Below, in pieces: positions 17,059 to 25,724 of a stretch of 64,000 nt of DNA. Position 1 is the first letter of the stretch. Each line of letters starts with the position of its first letter. A model generated the notes under the pieces. That model did no database searches. It saw only the letters and a program-made list of their open reading frames with translations, and was not told where the DNA came from. This stretch comes from Pseudomonadota bacterium (lineage in GTDB: Bacteria > Pseudomonadota > Alphaproteobacteria > Sphingomonadales > Sphingomonadaceae). The stretch lies in the NCBI GenBank assembly GCA_023457895.1, contig JAEXAY010000033.1, forward strand, positions 58,793-122,792. The letters run 5' to 3'. Position numbers and translations under genes: made by a program.

Positions 17059-18564
17059 TCAGACGACTGCGCAGACAGTCTTCCATTCCAGATAATTGTC
17101 CATCGCCTGCTTGCCGCTATCACGGCCCCAGCCGGATTGCTTGACGCCCCCGATCGGCAAGGCCGCATCGTACATGGCATGGCAGTTGATCCACACCGTG
17201 CCGGCCTTGATTGCACTGGAAAGACGATGCGCTTGCGAAAGCGACTCCGTCCAGACGCTCGCCGCGAGACCATAGTCGCTGTCATTGGCTGCCGCGATCA
17301 CTTCATCCGTATCGTCAAACGTCTGGACGACCAGAACCGGACCGAACACTTCTTCCCGCACGATTTCCATGTCCGCGTGCACGTCGGCAACGACGGCCGG
17401 AGAGATGAAGGTGCCGGCATCGCCCGATTGTTCCCCTCCGGTCAGGACAGTCGCGCCGTCAGCCTTCGCGCGCGCAAGAAAGCCGGCGACATTGTCTGCC
17501 TGTTTGCGCGAAACGAGCGGCCCCATCTGGGTCTCGGCAAGAAGGCCATGCCCCATTTTGAGCCCCTTGGCATAATTGGCCACGCCCTCCACCACCTGAT
17601 CATGGACAGAACGGTGAACATAAAGCCGGGAACCGGCAATGCAGACCTGACCGGCATTGAAGAAAATCGCGTTGGCAACGCCCGGAATGGCAAGGTCGAG
17701 ATCGGCATCAGGCAAAATGATGCTCGGCGATTTTCCGCCCAGTTCCAGTGTCACCCGCTTGAAATTGGTCTTGGCAGCGTCGAGCACGGCACGCCCTTTC
17801 GCGGTCGATCCGGTAAAGGCGATCTTGTCGACATCACGGTGCGAAGCAAGCGCCGCCCCCGTGGCCGATCCCAGTCCGGTGACGATATTGAGCACGCCTG
17901 CCGGGAGCCCCGCTTCGATCATCAGTTCGGCAAGACGCAGGGCGCTAAGCGACGTGTCTTCGGCCGGCTTCAGCACGATTGTACATCCGGCCGCGAGTGC
18001 CGGAGCAAGTTTCATGGCGGTCAGCACCAGCGGCGAGTTCCACGGAACAATCGCTGCAACGACACCCACCGGCTCGCGCACAGTCCATGTGCGCATCTGC
18101 TTGCCGGCGGGCTGATAATTGATCGAGCTTTCGATCGTGTTGCCCTCAATGCTCATCGCCTGCCCCGCAAAAAAGCGGAACTGGTTGACCGCCCCCGGGA
18201 TTTCGGCCCAGCGCCCGACAAACAGCGGCTTGCCCTGGTCGAGCGTTTCGAGTTCCGCCAACTGATCGATATTCGCCTCGATCTTGTCCGCGATCGCCCA
18301 GAGGATGCGCGCACGTTCGACCGGCGGCGTCGCCCGCCATCCGGCTAGCGCAGCCTTTGCCGCTGCTACCGCCTGATCGACATCTGCCTCGCCTGCTGCG
18401 GAGATAAGCCCACTCTCCTTGCCGGTGGCCGGATCGATCGTCGGCAATGTGGCGCCGCTCGCCGCCTTTTGCCATTGACCGCCAACCAGTAATCCCTCGC
18501 CCCTCGCCCGGCGTTCCAGAAACGCGGTCGTATCCGGGTGAAGGTCTAAGGCTCCATTTGACAT
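17059..18564 (-). CDS. Aldehyde dehydrogenase (NAD(P)+, ALDH family)
   Basis: 501-residue aldehyde dehydrogenase. Seen: the NAD-binding segment VVAAIVPWNSPLVLTAMKLAPALAAG (about 158), FTGSTAKGRAVLDAAK, the glutamate motif LELGGKSPS and the catalytic cysteine in NAGQVCIAGSRLY near residue 300. It should oxidise an aldehyde to the acid; the substrate is not predictable. Two in-frame ATGs exist; the second (18564) has AAGGAG at seven bases, while the first (18570) lies too close to it. First gene of the operon leading to the methyltransferase, small protein and flavoprotein. A related dehydrogenase lies at 25725-27233. Confidence 0.92.
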   Translation of the reverse strand: MSNGALDLHPDTTAFLERRARGEGLLVGGQWQKAASGATLPTIDPATGKESGLISAAGEADVDQAVAAAKAALAGWRATPPVERARILWAIADKIEANIDQLAELETLDQGKPLFVGRWAEIPGAVNQFRFFAGQAMSIEGNTIESSINYQPAGKQMRTWTVREPVGVVAAIVPWNSPLVLTAMKLAPALAAGCTIVLKPAEDTSLSALRLAELMIEAGLPAGVLNIVTGLGSATGAALASHRDVDKIAFTGSTAKGRAVLDAAKTNFKRVTLELGGKSPSIILPDADLDLAIPGVANAIFFNAGQVCIAGSRLYVHRSVHDQVVEGVANYAKGLKMGHGLLAETQMGPLVSRKQADNVAGFLARAKADGATVLTGGEQSGDAGTFISPAVVADVHADMEIVREEVFGPVLVVQTFDDTDEVIAAANDSDYGLAASVWTESLSQAHRLSSAIKAGTVWINCHAMYDAALPIGGVKQSGWGRDSGKQAMDNYLEWKTVCAVV

Positions 18565-18627
18565 ACTCATTCTCCTTGCGGCTTGGAGTAGGACAGCGCC
18601 ATGCTGCCGTCACAGGCAAAGCACGAA

Positions 18628-18644
18628 CATTCGCAGAGCGGATA
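18628..18644. promoter_or_regulatory. Candidate operator, TATCCG-N5-CGGATA family
   Basis: CATTCG-CAGAG-CGGATA between the divergent aldehyde dehydrogenase (start 18564) and HyuA (start 18760) genes. The right half-site is perfect; the left has two differences. Confidence 0.5.
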
Positions 18645-18759
18645 ACTTGGCCTAGCGATCTCACCTTGGCGGCTCAAGCGGTAAGCCCCTATCGCATGTG
18701 ACCTCACGGATGTCCGGTCCGGGCGGGTCTCAGGACCAATCGAGTGAACGGGATATATT

Positions 18760-20814
18760 ATGACTTATCGCTTGGGAGTGGACGTCGGCGGAACCTTTAC
18801 CGATCTTCTCTTGTTCAATCAGCAAAGCGGGGATTTCTGGCGGCATAAGACCCCTTCGACCCCGCATGACAGTTCAGAAGGCATCTTGAACGGCGTGACG
18901 GCAATCTGCGCCGAGGCCGGGATCACCACCGACGATATCGAATTTTTCCTGCACGGCACCACCGTCGCAACCAACGCGATGCTCGAAGGCAAGGGCGCGC
19001 GGGTCGGTCTCATCGTGACCGAAGGCTACCGGCAAGTCATGCAGATCGCCCGCAGCTTTGTGCCCGGCGGCCTTGCCGGCTGGATCGTGTGGCCGAAGCC
19101 TGTGCCGCTGGCGGCGCTTGAAGACACGTTCGAAGTCAAGGGGCGCATGGACGCGCAGGGCAATGAAATCCGTCCACTGGACGAAGACGACATCCGCGCC
19201 GCGCTCGAACAGTTGAAGGGTCAGAATATCCAGGCGCTTACCGTCAGCCTGATGAACGCCTATCTGAACGGCACCCATGAAAACCGCGTGGCCGAACTGG
19301 CCGCCGAAATCCTCCCCGGTATTCCGGTTTCGCTGAGCCACAAGGTGCTCCCGGAAATGCAGGAATATGAGCGCACCCTGACCACCGTCGCCAACGCCTC
19401 GGTACGTCCTGTGGTCGGCAATTATGTCCGCAACCTGCGTGAACGGCTACGCCAGTCGGGCATGAACGGATCGCTCTCGCTGCTCCGCTCGGACGGCGGC
19501 CTGATGAGTTCCGAAAAGTCGGAAGAGCACCCGGTCTCGCTATTGATGTCGGGCCCTGCCGGCGGTGTCACCGGGGCCTTGTGGGTCGCACGCAATGCCG
19601 GGCTCGACAATATTCTGACGCTCGACGTGGGCGGCACCTCGACCGACGTGGCGCTGATCGAAAATCTTGAGGCACGCCGGGTCCGGACCACCGAAGTCGG
19701 CCACCTTTCCGTCCGCGCTTCGGCGCTTGACGTGAAAACGGTCGGCGCAGGTGGCGGCTCAATCGCCTATGTTCCGGAACTCACCAAGGCGCTGCGCGTG
19801 GGCCCGCAATCGGCAGGGGCCGTGCCCGGTCCCGTTGCCTATGGCAAGGGTGGCGAACTTCCGACGGTGACCGACGCCAATGTCGTGCTCGGCTACCTCC
19901 CCGAATCGCTCCTTGGCGGTTCGTTCGAACTCGACCGCGAAGGCGCCAAGCGCGCCGTCCAGACGGTTGCCGACGCACTCGGCATCGGTCTCATGGAAGC
20001 GGCCCGCGGGATCATCGACATCGTCAATGAAAATATGTTCGGGGCGCTGCGCATGATTTCGGTACAGCAGGGTTACGATCCCCGCCACTTCGCCCTGATG
20101 GGTTTTGGCGGCGCAGGTCCATTGCATGTCAACGCGGTTGCCCGTCTCATGGGCAGCTGGCCCGCCGTCTCTCCGGTGTCGCCGGGCGTTCTCTGTGCAC
20201 TCGGCGATGCCACTACCCGGATGCGCACTGAAACCGCTCGGAGTTTCTCGCGACGCGTCGATGAAACCGATGAAGCCGAAGTCATCGCCTTGCTCGAGGA
20301 AATGGCCGAACAGACCCGCGCCGAACTGGCGGCCGAAGGCATTGCCGATGCCGACATCACGTCGCAGTTCGAACTCGACATGCGCTACGAGGGCCAGGCT
20401 TTCGAAGTGCCGCTCTCGATCGACGCAGACACGCTCAAGAAGGACGGACTGGCAGGGGTGACCGCACGGTTCGACGAAGAGCATAATCGCCTCTTCACCT
20501 TCAACATGGACAGCGCTCATGAACTGGTCAACCTGCGCGCGGTGGCGCTTGGCCCGTCGCTGATGCTCGACGCACCGGCGCTGCCGGAAGGCAATGGCGA
20601 TCCCATCGCCGCCAAGATCCGCGACCATGAACTCTGGGCCGATGGCCGGATGCAGCCGGCGGTTATCTATGACCGTGCCAAGCTGCTGGCTGGCGACCGC
20701 ATCCCAGGCCCTGCCATTATCGTCGAAATGGATTCGACCACGCTGATCGAAGCCGGATGCGCCGGCACCGTCGACAAGGTCGGCAACATTCTCATCAACC
20801 CGGTCGACGCTTGA
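18760..20814 (+). CDS. hyuA: Hydantoinase/oxoprolinase family protein, subunit A
   Basis: 684-residue protein of the HyuA/acetone-carboxylase-beta family. The N-terminus has the phosphate-binding motif GVDVGGTFTDLLLF (about 5-18) and a second actin-like ATPase motif LDVGGTSTDVALI (about 288-300), with GAGGGSIAYV following. With HyuB it would form an ATP-dependent enzyme opening a cyclic amide, or, by analogy with acetone and acetophenone carboxylases, carboxylating a ketone. Full length for the family. HyuB starts 11 bases downstream. A candidate operator lies about 115 bases upstream. Family assignment is firm; the substrate is open. Confidence 0.92.
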   Translation: MTYRLGVDVGGTFTDLLLFNQQSGDFWRHKTPSTPHDSSEGILNGVTAICAEAGITTDDIEFFLHGTTVATNAMLEGKGARVGLIVTEGYRQVMQIARSFVPGGLAGWIVWPKPVPLAALEDTFEVKGRMDAQGNEIRPLDEDDIRAALEQLKGQNIQALTVSLMNAYLNGTHENRVAELAAEILPGIPVSLSHKVLPEMQEYERTLTTVANASVRPVVGNYVRNLRERLRQSGMNGSLSLLRSDGGLMSSEKSEEHPVSLLMSGPAGGVTGALWVARNAGLDNILTLDVGGTSTDVALIENLEARRVRTTEVGHLSVRASALDVKTVGAGGGSIAYVPELTKALRVGPQSAGAVPGPVAYGKGGELPTVTDANVVLGYLPESLLGGSFELDREGAKRAVQTVADALGIGLMEAARGIIDIVNENMFGALRMISVQQGYDPRHFALMGFGGAGPLHVNAVARLMGSWPAVSPVSPGVLCALGDATTRMRTETARSFSRRVDETDEAEVIALLEEMAEQTRAELAAEGIADADITSQFELDMRYEGQAFEVPLSIDADTLKKDGLAGVTARFDEEHNRLFTFNMDSAHELVNLRAVALGPSLMLDAPALPEGNGDPIAAKIRDHELWADGRMQPAVIYDRAKLLAGDRIPGPAIIVEMDSTTLIEAGCAGTVDKVGNILINPVDA

Positions 20815-20825
20815 AGGAGCGCCCC

Positions 20826-22700
20826 ATGTCCGCACAAATTATCCAGACCAACAACACGCCGTTCAAGCAGGTCCCGATCGACCCCGTAACCCTCGAGGTT
20901 ATCGAAAACGCCCTACGCAACGCGCGTATCGAAATGGACGCAACGCTTGTCCGCACCGCGATGTCGCCCGGCATCCGCGAACAGGGCGACGCCTTCCCCC
21001 TGATCGCGGATCATAAAGGGCGCATGATCGTGGGCCAGTTCGGCAGCTATATCGGTCCGTTCCTCGAAGGTTTTGAAGGCACCGTGGAAGAAGGCGACCT
21101 CATCTTTCTGTCCGACCCCTATTCGGTCGGCGGCGCGATCAGCCACTGTAATGACTGGCTGGTGCTCCTGCCGGTATTCAAGGACGGCCGCCTCATCGCC
21201 TATACGTCGATGTTTGGCCACCAGTCCGACATTGGCGGCAAGGTGCCGGGATCGATGCCGATCGATGCTACCAGTATTTTCCAGGAAGGCGTCCGTATCC
21301 CGCCGGTCAAGATCTGGAAGCAGGGTGTCTATAATGAAGACCTTATCAAGCTCGTCATGCATCAGGTCCGCACCCCCGACTGGTGCAAGGCCGACCTCAA
21401 CGCGCTGATCGCATCGTGCCGCGTTGCGTCGCGCCGCGTCATCGAAATGGCCGAACGCTTTGGCGACGATGTTTATGTGTCAGCGACGGAAATGCTGCTC
21501 GACCGCAACTATCGCGCCATGCAGCACTTGATCGAGACCTCGGTTTCGGAAGACAAGGTCAGCTTCGAAGACTATATATGCGACGACGGCATGGGCTATG
21601 GCCCGTACAAGATCAAATGCACGATGTGGCGCGAAAACGGCCGGGTTATTCTCGATTTCGATGGCACCGATCCGCAGAGTCAGGCGTCGATCAACTTCTT
21701 CCTCAATGAAAATATGATGAAGATGTTCTTCGGCATTTACATGATCATGGTGTTTGACCCGCAAATCCTGTTCAACGACGGCTATTATCCGCTCATCGAC
21801 GTGCGCATCCCAAAGGGGTCCCTGCTCAAGCCGGACTTTCCGGCCGCCCTTTCTGGCCGCACCCATGCGCTTGGCCGCCTGTTCGACATCATGGGCGGTT
21901 TGCTCGGGCAGAAAACGCCGGAATTCCTCAATGCCGCGGGTTTCTCCTCGTCGCCTCACCTGTTCTATGCAGGCACCGACAAGAACGGGAAATGGTTCCA
22001 GCTGTTCCAAATCGGCTTTGGCGGCATTCCCGGCCGGCCGCTTGGCGACGGGCCCGACGGCCACTCCCTGTTCCCGGGCTTTACCAATGTGCCCAACGAG
22101 TTTCTGGAACGCTATTTTCCGCTCCGTATCGAACGGTACGAGACGGTTCCGGATTCTGGCGGCGCGGGTCTGCACCGCGGCGGCAACGGGATCGACATGG
22201 TCTATCGTTTCCTTGAACCGGGCGTCATCGCGATCCACGACGATCGCTGGTTCGTTCCGCCGTGGGGTGTGAACGGCGGCGAACCCGGCGCCCGGGCGCG
22301 GAAAATCCTCGTCAAGAATGACGGTACCGAGATCATCCTCGGCAACAAGCTCGAGGACTACAAGGTCGAGGCCGGCGATCAGCTCCATTTCATCACCTGG
22401 GGCGGCGGGGGCTGGGGCGATCCACTGGAACGCGACCCCGAACTGCTGGTCAAGGAACTGACGCAGGGCCTTGTCACTGTCGAAGGCGCACGCCGCTATG
22501 GAGTCGTGCTGGTCGACGGGAAAGTCGATGCCGCCGCGACAGAGAAACTGCGCGCAGAAATGCGGGCATCGCGCGGTGCGATCGAAACCTTCAATTTCGG
22601 CGACGAGATCGAAAAGCTTCGCGCCAATTGCGAGGCGGAAACCGGCCTCCCCGCTCCGAAACAACCGCAGTGGCAAAAACAGGCGTTGGCGGCGGAATAA
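20826..22700 (+). CDS. hyuB: Hydantoinase/oxoprolinase family protein, subunit B
   Basis: 624-residue HyuB-type subunit. Typical features include PVTLEVIENALRNARIEMD near the N-terminus, GGAISHCNDW, HQSDIGGKVPGSMPIDATSI (about 137-156) and the late glycine-rich GGGGWGDPLERDPE. Start ATG at 20826 has GAAGGAG upstream; a longer open frame begins inside hyuA but lacks a ribosome site. HyuA and HyuB are separate polypeptides here, as in N-methylhydantoinase and acetophenone carboxylase. Followed after 32 bases by an ICL/PEP-mutase family lyase, so the acid it produces may be cleaved next. Confidence 0.92.
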   Translation: MSAQIIQTNNTPFKQVPIDPVTLEVIENALRNARIEMDATLVRTAMSPGIREQGDAFPLIADHKGRMIVGQFGSYIGPFLEGFEGTVEEGDLIFLSDPYSVGGAISHCNDWLVLLPVFKDGRLIAYTSMFGHQSDIGGKVPGSMPIDATSIFQEGVRIPPVKIWKQGVYNEDLIKLVMHQVRTPDWCKADLNALIASCRVASRRVIEMAERFGDDVYVSATEMLLDRNYRAMQHLIETSVSEDKVSFEDYICDDGMGYGPYKIKCTMWRENGRVILDFDGTDPQSQASINFFLNENMMKMFFGIYMIMVFDPQILFNDGYYPLIDVRIPKGSLLKPDFPAALSGRTHALGRLFDIMGGLLGQKTPEFLNAAGFSSSPHLFYAGTDKNGKWFQLFQIGFGGIPGRPLGDGPDGHSLFPGFTNVPNEFLERYFPLRIERYETVPDSGGAGLHRGGNGIDMVYRFLEPGVIAIHDDRWFVPPWGVNGGEPGARARKILVKNDGTEIILGNKLEDYKVEAGDQLHFITWGGGGWGDPLERDPELLVKELTQGLVTVEGARRYGVVLVDGKVDAAATEKLRAEMRASRGAIETFNFGDEIEKLRANCEAETGLPAPKQPQWQKQALAAE

Positions 22701-22732
22701 GTCCGACACCCCTTATAGCGAAAGAAAACCCA

Positions 22733-23593
22733 ATGTCCGATCCCACCGTCCGCAGGAAGCTTGAAGCGGGAAAATTCTTTGTCGTCCCGGGTATCCAGGA
22801 CATGATCGCAGCGGTCATCGCCGACAAGGTCGGTTTCGACGTGGTCTATGGGACGGGCTATTGGGTAACCGCCTCGGCCTACGGCCTGCCGGACGCCGGT
22901 ATTGCCAGCTACACGCAGATGCTCGACCGCATGGCGACCATCGCGCGCACGAGCAAGGCCGCTCTTATCGCCGATGCCGACACCGGTTATGGCGGCCTTC
23001 TCAATGTCCATCACACGGTCAAGGGTTATGAGGCGGCCGGCATTTCAGTGATCCAGCTCGAAGATCAGGAATTCCCCAAGAAATGCGGACACACGCCGCA
23101 CAAGCGGCTGGTTTCTACCGAGGATATGGTCGAAAAGATCCGGGTTGCCTGCGATGCGCGCGAAGACAAGGAAAACACGCTCATCATCGCGCGCACCGAT
23201 TCCCGGCAGAGCGAAGGCATGGACGGCGTGTTGCGGCGCCTTGAGGCCTATGACAAGGCCGGAGCCCATATTCTTTTCCCAGAAGCCCTGGGCAGCGAGG
23301 AAGAAATGCGCGCAGCTGCTGCCAATTTCGACAAGCCCATCATGGCCAATATGTCGAATGGAGGCCTCAGCCCGGTCCCCAATGCCGCCGTTCTGGAAGA
23401 ACTGGGCTATGCCTTTGCCATCTATCCGTCGCTGACCAGCCTCGCGGCGGCGGCGGCGATGGAAAAGGCGCTGACGGACCTCAAGGAACAGGGTATCGGC
23501 GAGCCGGACGGCCTGTTTGATTTCAAGGAGTTCTGCTCCCTGATCGGATTCGAGGACGTCTGGGCGTTCGATAAGAAATGGGCGCAGGTCTGA
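22733..23593 (+). CDS. Isocitrate lyase / PEP mutase family C-C lyase
   Basis: 286-residue TIM-barrel protein of the ICL/PEPM superfamily. Visible are the metal-binding DADTGYGG (about 83-90), the QLEDQEFPKKCGHTPHKRL segment with the catalytic KKCGH loop, and IIARTDSRQ. The KKCGH loop favours lyase activity on 2-alkylmalate-type acids (methylisocitrate, dimethylmalate, oxaloacetate) over phosphonate mutase activity. A product of pyruvate or glyoxylate plus a short acid is expected. It lies in the hyuA-hyuB-lyase-alcohol dehydrogenase operon. Together with the LeuCD-like hydratase at 37-39 kb it recalls the dimethylmaleate hydratase/dimethylmalate lyase pair of nicotinate fermentation. Confidence 0.88.
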   Translation: MSDPTVRRKLEAGKFFVVPGIQDMIAAVIADKVGFDVVYGTGYWVTASAYGLPDAGIASYTQMLDRMATIARTSKAALIADADTGYGGLLNVHHTVKGYEAAGISVIQLEDQEFPKKCGHTPHKRLVSTEDMVEKIRVACDAREDKENTLIIARTDSRQSEGMDGVLRRLEAYDKAGAHILFPEALGSEEEMRAAAANFDKPIMANMSNGGLSPVPNAAVLEELGYAFAIYPSLTSLAAAAAMEKALTDLKEQGIGEPDGLFDFKEFCSLIGFEDVWAFDKKWAQV

Positions 23594-23618
23594 CCTGCAA
23601 GACTGGAAACCGATAGCG

Positions 23619-24725
23619 ATGGAAATAACAGCAGCCATTCTGAAGCAGACGGGCGGACACCAAACCCCCTACGCCGACAGTACGCCGCTTCACTTGCAGA
23701 AGGTTGAACTGGATGCTCCGAAGCCCGGCGAATTGCTGGTCCGGATCGACGCCGCCGGTCTCTGCCATTCCGATCTGTCGGTCATCAACGGCGACCGGCC
23801 CCGGCCCATGCCGATGGCGATAGGACATGAAGCGGCGGCGACCGTTATCGCGTTGGGCGATCCCGACGATCCGCAATTTGCGGTGGGCGACCGCGTGGTT
23901 CTGGTATTTCTGCCCTCGTGCGGCCAATGCGCTACCTGCGCTGCGGGTGAAGGCTATCTGTGCCCCAACGGCGCGCAGGCGAACGGCGAAGGCCGGCTCA
24001 TGCTCGGCGGCTGCCGCCTGCATGACGAGAACGGTGACATCCATCATCATCTCGGCATATCGGCCTTTGCCAGCCACGCGGTGATCGACCGCCGCTCGGC
24101 GGTTAAGATCGACGCCGATATTCCCGTCGAGATCGCCGCATTGTTCGGCTGTGCCGTCCTGACCGGAGTCGGCGCCGTCATGAATTCTGCCGCTGTTCGC
24201 CCAGGCGAATCGGTCCGGATCTATGGTCTTGGTGGCGTCGGCCTGTCGGCGCTGCTCGGCGCGATCGCAGCGGGTGCACAGCCAGTCGAGGTGATCGACC
24301 CTTCCCCCGAAAAACGTGCCCTTGCACTGGAGCTTGGTGCGGCAAAGGCGGTGGCCCCTGACGATGCCGACCAGTTGATCGCAGCCGACGTGGTGATCGA
24401 AACTGTAGGTAACGCCAAGGTCCTCGCAGCGGCCTATGCAAGCGCGCGGCGCGGCGGCCGAATCGTCACGGTCGGATTACCGAATCCATCCCAGATGCTC
24501 GAGATCCCTGCCGTGTCTCTGGTGGGCGACGGTAAGACATTGATGGGCAGTTACATGGGCTCCTCAATCCCGTCACGGGACATACCGCGCTATCTCAACC
24601 TGTGGAAAGCAGGTCGCCTACCCGTCGAAAAGCTGCTGACATCGGTAAATTCGTTAAGTGATATCAATGCCTTGATGGACAAACTAGAGAGCGGACAGGC
24701 GATCCGCCAGATCGTCACGCCCTGA
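23619..24725 (+). CDS. Zinc-dependent alcohol dehydrogenase (MDR family)
   Basis: 368-residue zinc alcohol dehydrogenase. The catalytic-zinc ligands appear in GLCHSDLSV (Cys) and GHEAAATV (His, Glu); the structural-zinc cluster is in PSCGQCATCAAGEGYLC. The NAD-binding Rossmann motif is GLGGVGLSALLGAI near residue 203. It is close to the class III/aryl-alcohol dehydrogenase group and should interconvert an alcohol and an aldehyde or ketone using NAD. Last structural gene of the hyuAB operon, 25 bases after the lyase gene. Its substrate is not predictable. Confidence 0.9.
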   Translation: MEITAAILKQTGGHQTPYADSTPLHLQKVELDAPKPGELLVRIDAAGLCHSDLSVINGDRPRPMPMAIGHEAAATVIALGDPDDPQFAVGDRVVLVFLPSCGQCATCAAGEGYLCPNGAQANGEGRLMLGGCRLHDENGDIHHHLGISAFASHAVIDRRSAVKIDADIPVEIAALFGCAVLTGVGAVMNSAAVRPGESVRIYGLGGVGLSALLGAIAAGAQPVEVIDPSPEKRALALELGAAKAVAPDDADQLIAADVVIETVGNAKVLAAAYASARRGGRIVTVGLPNPSQMLEIPAVSLVGDGKTLMGSYMGSSIPSRDIPRYLNLWKAGRLPVEKLLTSVNSLSDINALMDKLESGQAIRQIVTP

Positions 24726-24754
24726 TCAGCAAAGTTCCGATAACGCGTCCCATT

Positions 24755-24771
24755 TATCCGCTAGTCGGATA
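24755..24771. promoter_or_regulatory. Candidate operator (best match), upstream of IclR regulator
   Basis: Perfect palindrome TATCCG-CTAGT-CGGATA, extended by TT and AA to eight paired bases per arm (24753-24773). It lies about 80 bases before the IclR-family start, which fits autoregulation. It is the best copy of a motif found upstream of about a dozen operons here. Confidence 0.7.
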
Positions 24772-24851
24772 AATATTGTCATCTATCGGTCATTTTAGAT
24801 TTTTGATACAAACTATTCGCATGCCAGAACGAGCATGAGGAGAGTTTGACC

Positions 24852-25691
24852 ATGGAAAAGGGTGTTCCTATTCGCTCCATCACGCGGTCTATCACCGCGC
24901 TGAAGGCCATCAACCGGCATGGCTCCCTGTCAATGATGGAGATTTCCCGCCACGCTGCCGTCCCCTACCCGACCGCATGCCGCATCGTACAAACCTTGCT
25001 CTATGAAGGCCTGATCGAGCAGGAACCGTCCCGCAAACGCTACCGGCCAACCGCGCTGGTACAGACCTTATCGCACGGCTTCCAGAGTGACGATGAACTG
25101 GTCCGGATCGCTCATCCCCACATCATGGAATTTACCCGCCGTGAAGGGTGGCCGGTTTCGGTTTCTGTTCGTGTCGGCCGCAACATGATGCTGCGCGACA
25201 GCACCCACGCCAATTCGTCGCTGACGTTCGAGCATTATTATCCGGGTTTCACCGTTCCGATTCTCGACAGCGCTTCGGGCAAGGTCTCAATGGCCTTCAC
25301 GTCGGACGAAGAACGCGAAATGATCCTGAAGTGGATGGAAGTCTCGCAGGAAATCGACATGGATTATCTCTCGACCGCGGCCAAAAGCCTCGACGTCGAG
25401 GGCATCCGTACTAATGGCTATGCCGTGCAGGGCCGCAATCATTTCAACCGCACCCCCGGGAAAACCTCCTCAATCGCCGTTCCGGTCTTCCAGAACGGAA
25501 CCTATCAGGCGGCGCTGACGATGGTGTTTTTCATCAACGCAATGAAGCTTGAGAACGCGCTCGAACGCTATCTCGAGCCGCTCAAGGCAACTGCGGCCGC
25601 GATCAGCTTCGAACTGGACCAGGTCGCTCCCATCGGCGGTGGTGGCATTCTTGGTTCGGTTGGCGGCCGCACCCGCAAGCTGAACAGTTGA
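24852..25691 (+). CDS. IclR-family transcriptional regulator
   Basis: 279-residue regulator with an N-terminal winged helix (RSITRSITALKAINRHGSLS, then MMEISRHAAVPYPTACRIVQTLL, about residues 8-50) and a C-terminal IclR effector domain containing GRNHFNRTPGKTSSIAVPVF. IclR proteins bind short palindromes as dimers and respond to small organic acids or aromatics. Start ATG 24852 has AGGAGAG eight bases upstream. It is the only regulator gene found in the window. The perfect palindrome 80 bases upstream and its relatives ahead of other operons make it the prime candidate for controlling the island; this link is inference. Confidence 0.92.
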   Translation: MEKGVPIRSITRSITALKAINRHGSLSMMEISRHAAVPYPTACRIVQTLLYEGLIEQEPSRKRYRPTALVQTLSHGFQSDDELVRIAHPHIMEFTRREGWPVSVSVRVGRNMMLRDSTHANSSLTFEHYYPGFTVPILDSASGKVSMAFTSDEEREMILKWMEVSQEIDMDYLSTAAKSLDVEGIRTNGYAVQGRNHFNRTPGKTSSIAVPVFQNGTYQAALTMVFFINAMKLENALERYLEPLKATAAAISFELDQVAPIGGGGILGSVGGRTRKLNS

Positions 25692-25724
25692 GGTCGCGGG
25701 TTTAGCGCAACCTCAGCCCTTCAA

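Noticed and set aside
17020..18348. Open frame of 442 codons antisense to the aldehyde dehydrogenase
   Set aside because: No recognisable motif or ribosome site; the minus strand encodes a complete aldehyde dehydrogenase with its catalytic Cys and Glu.
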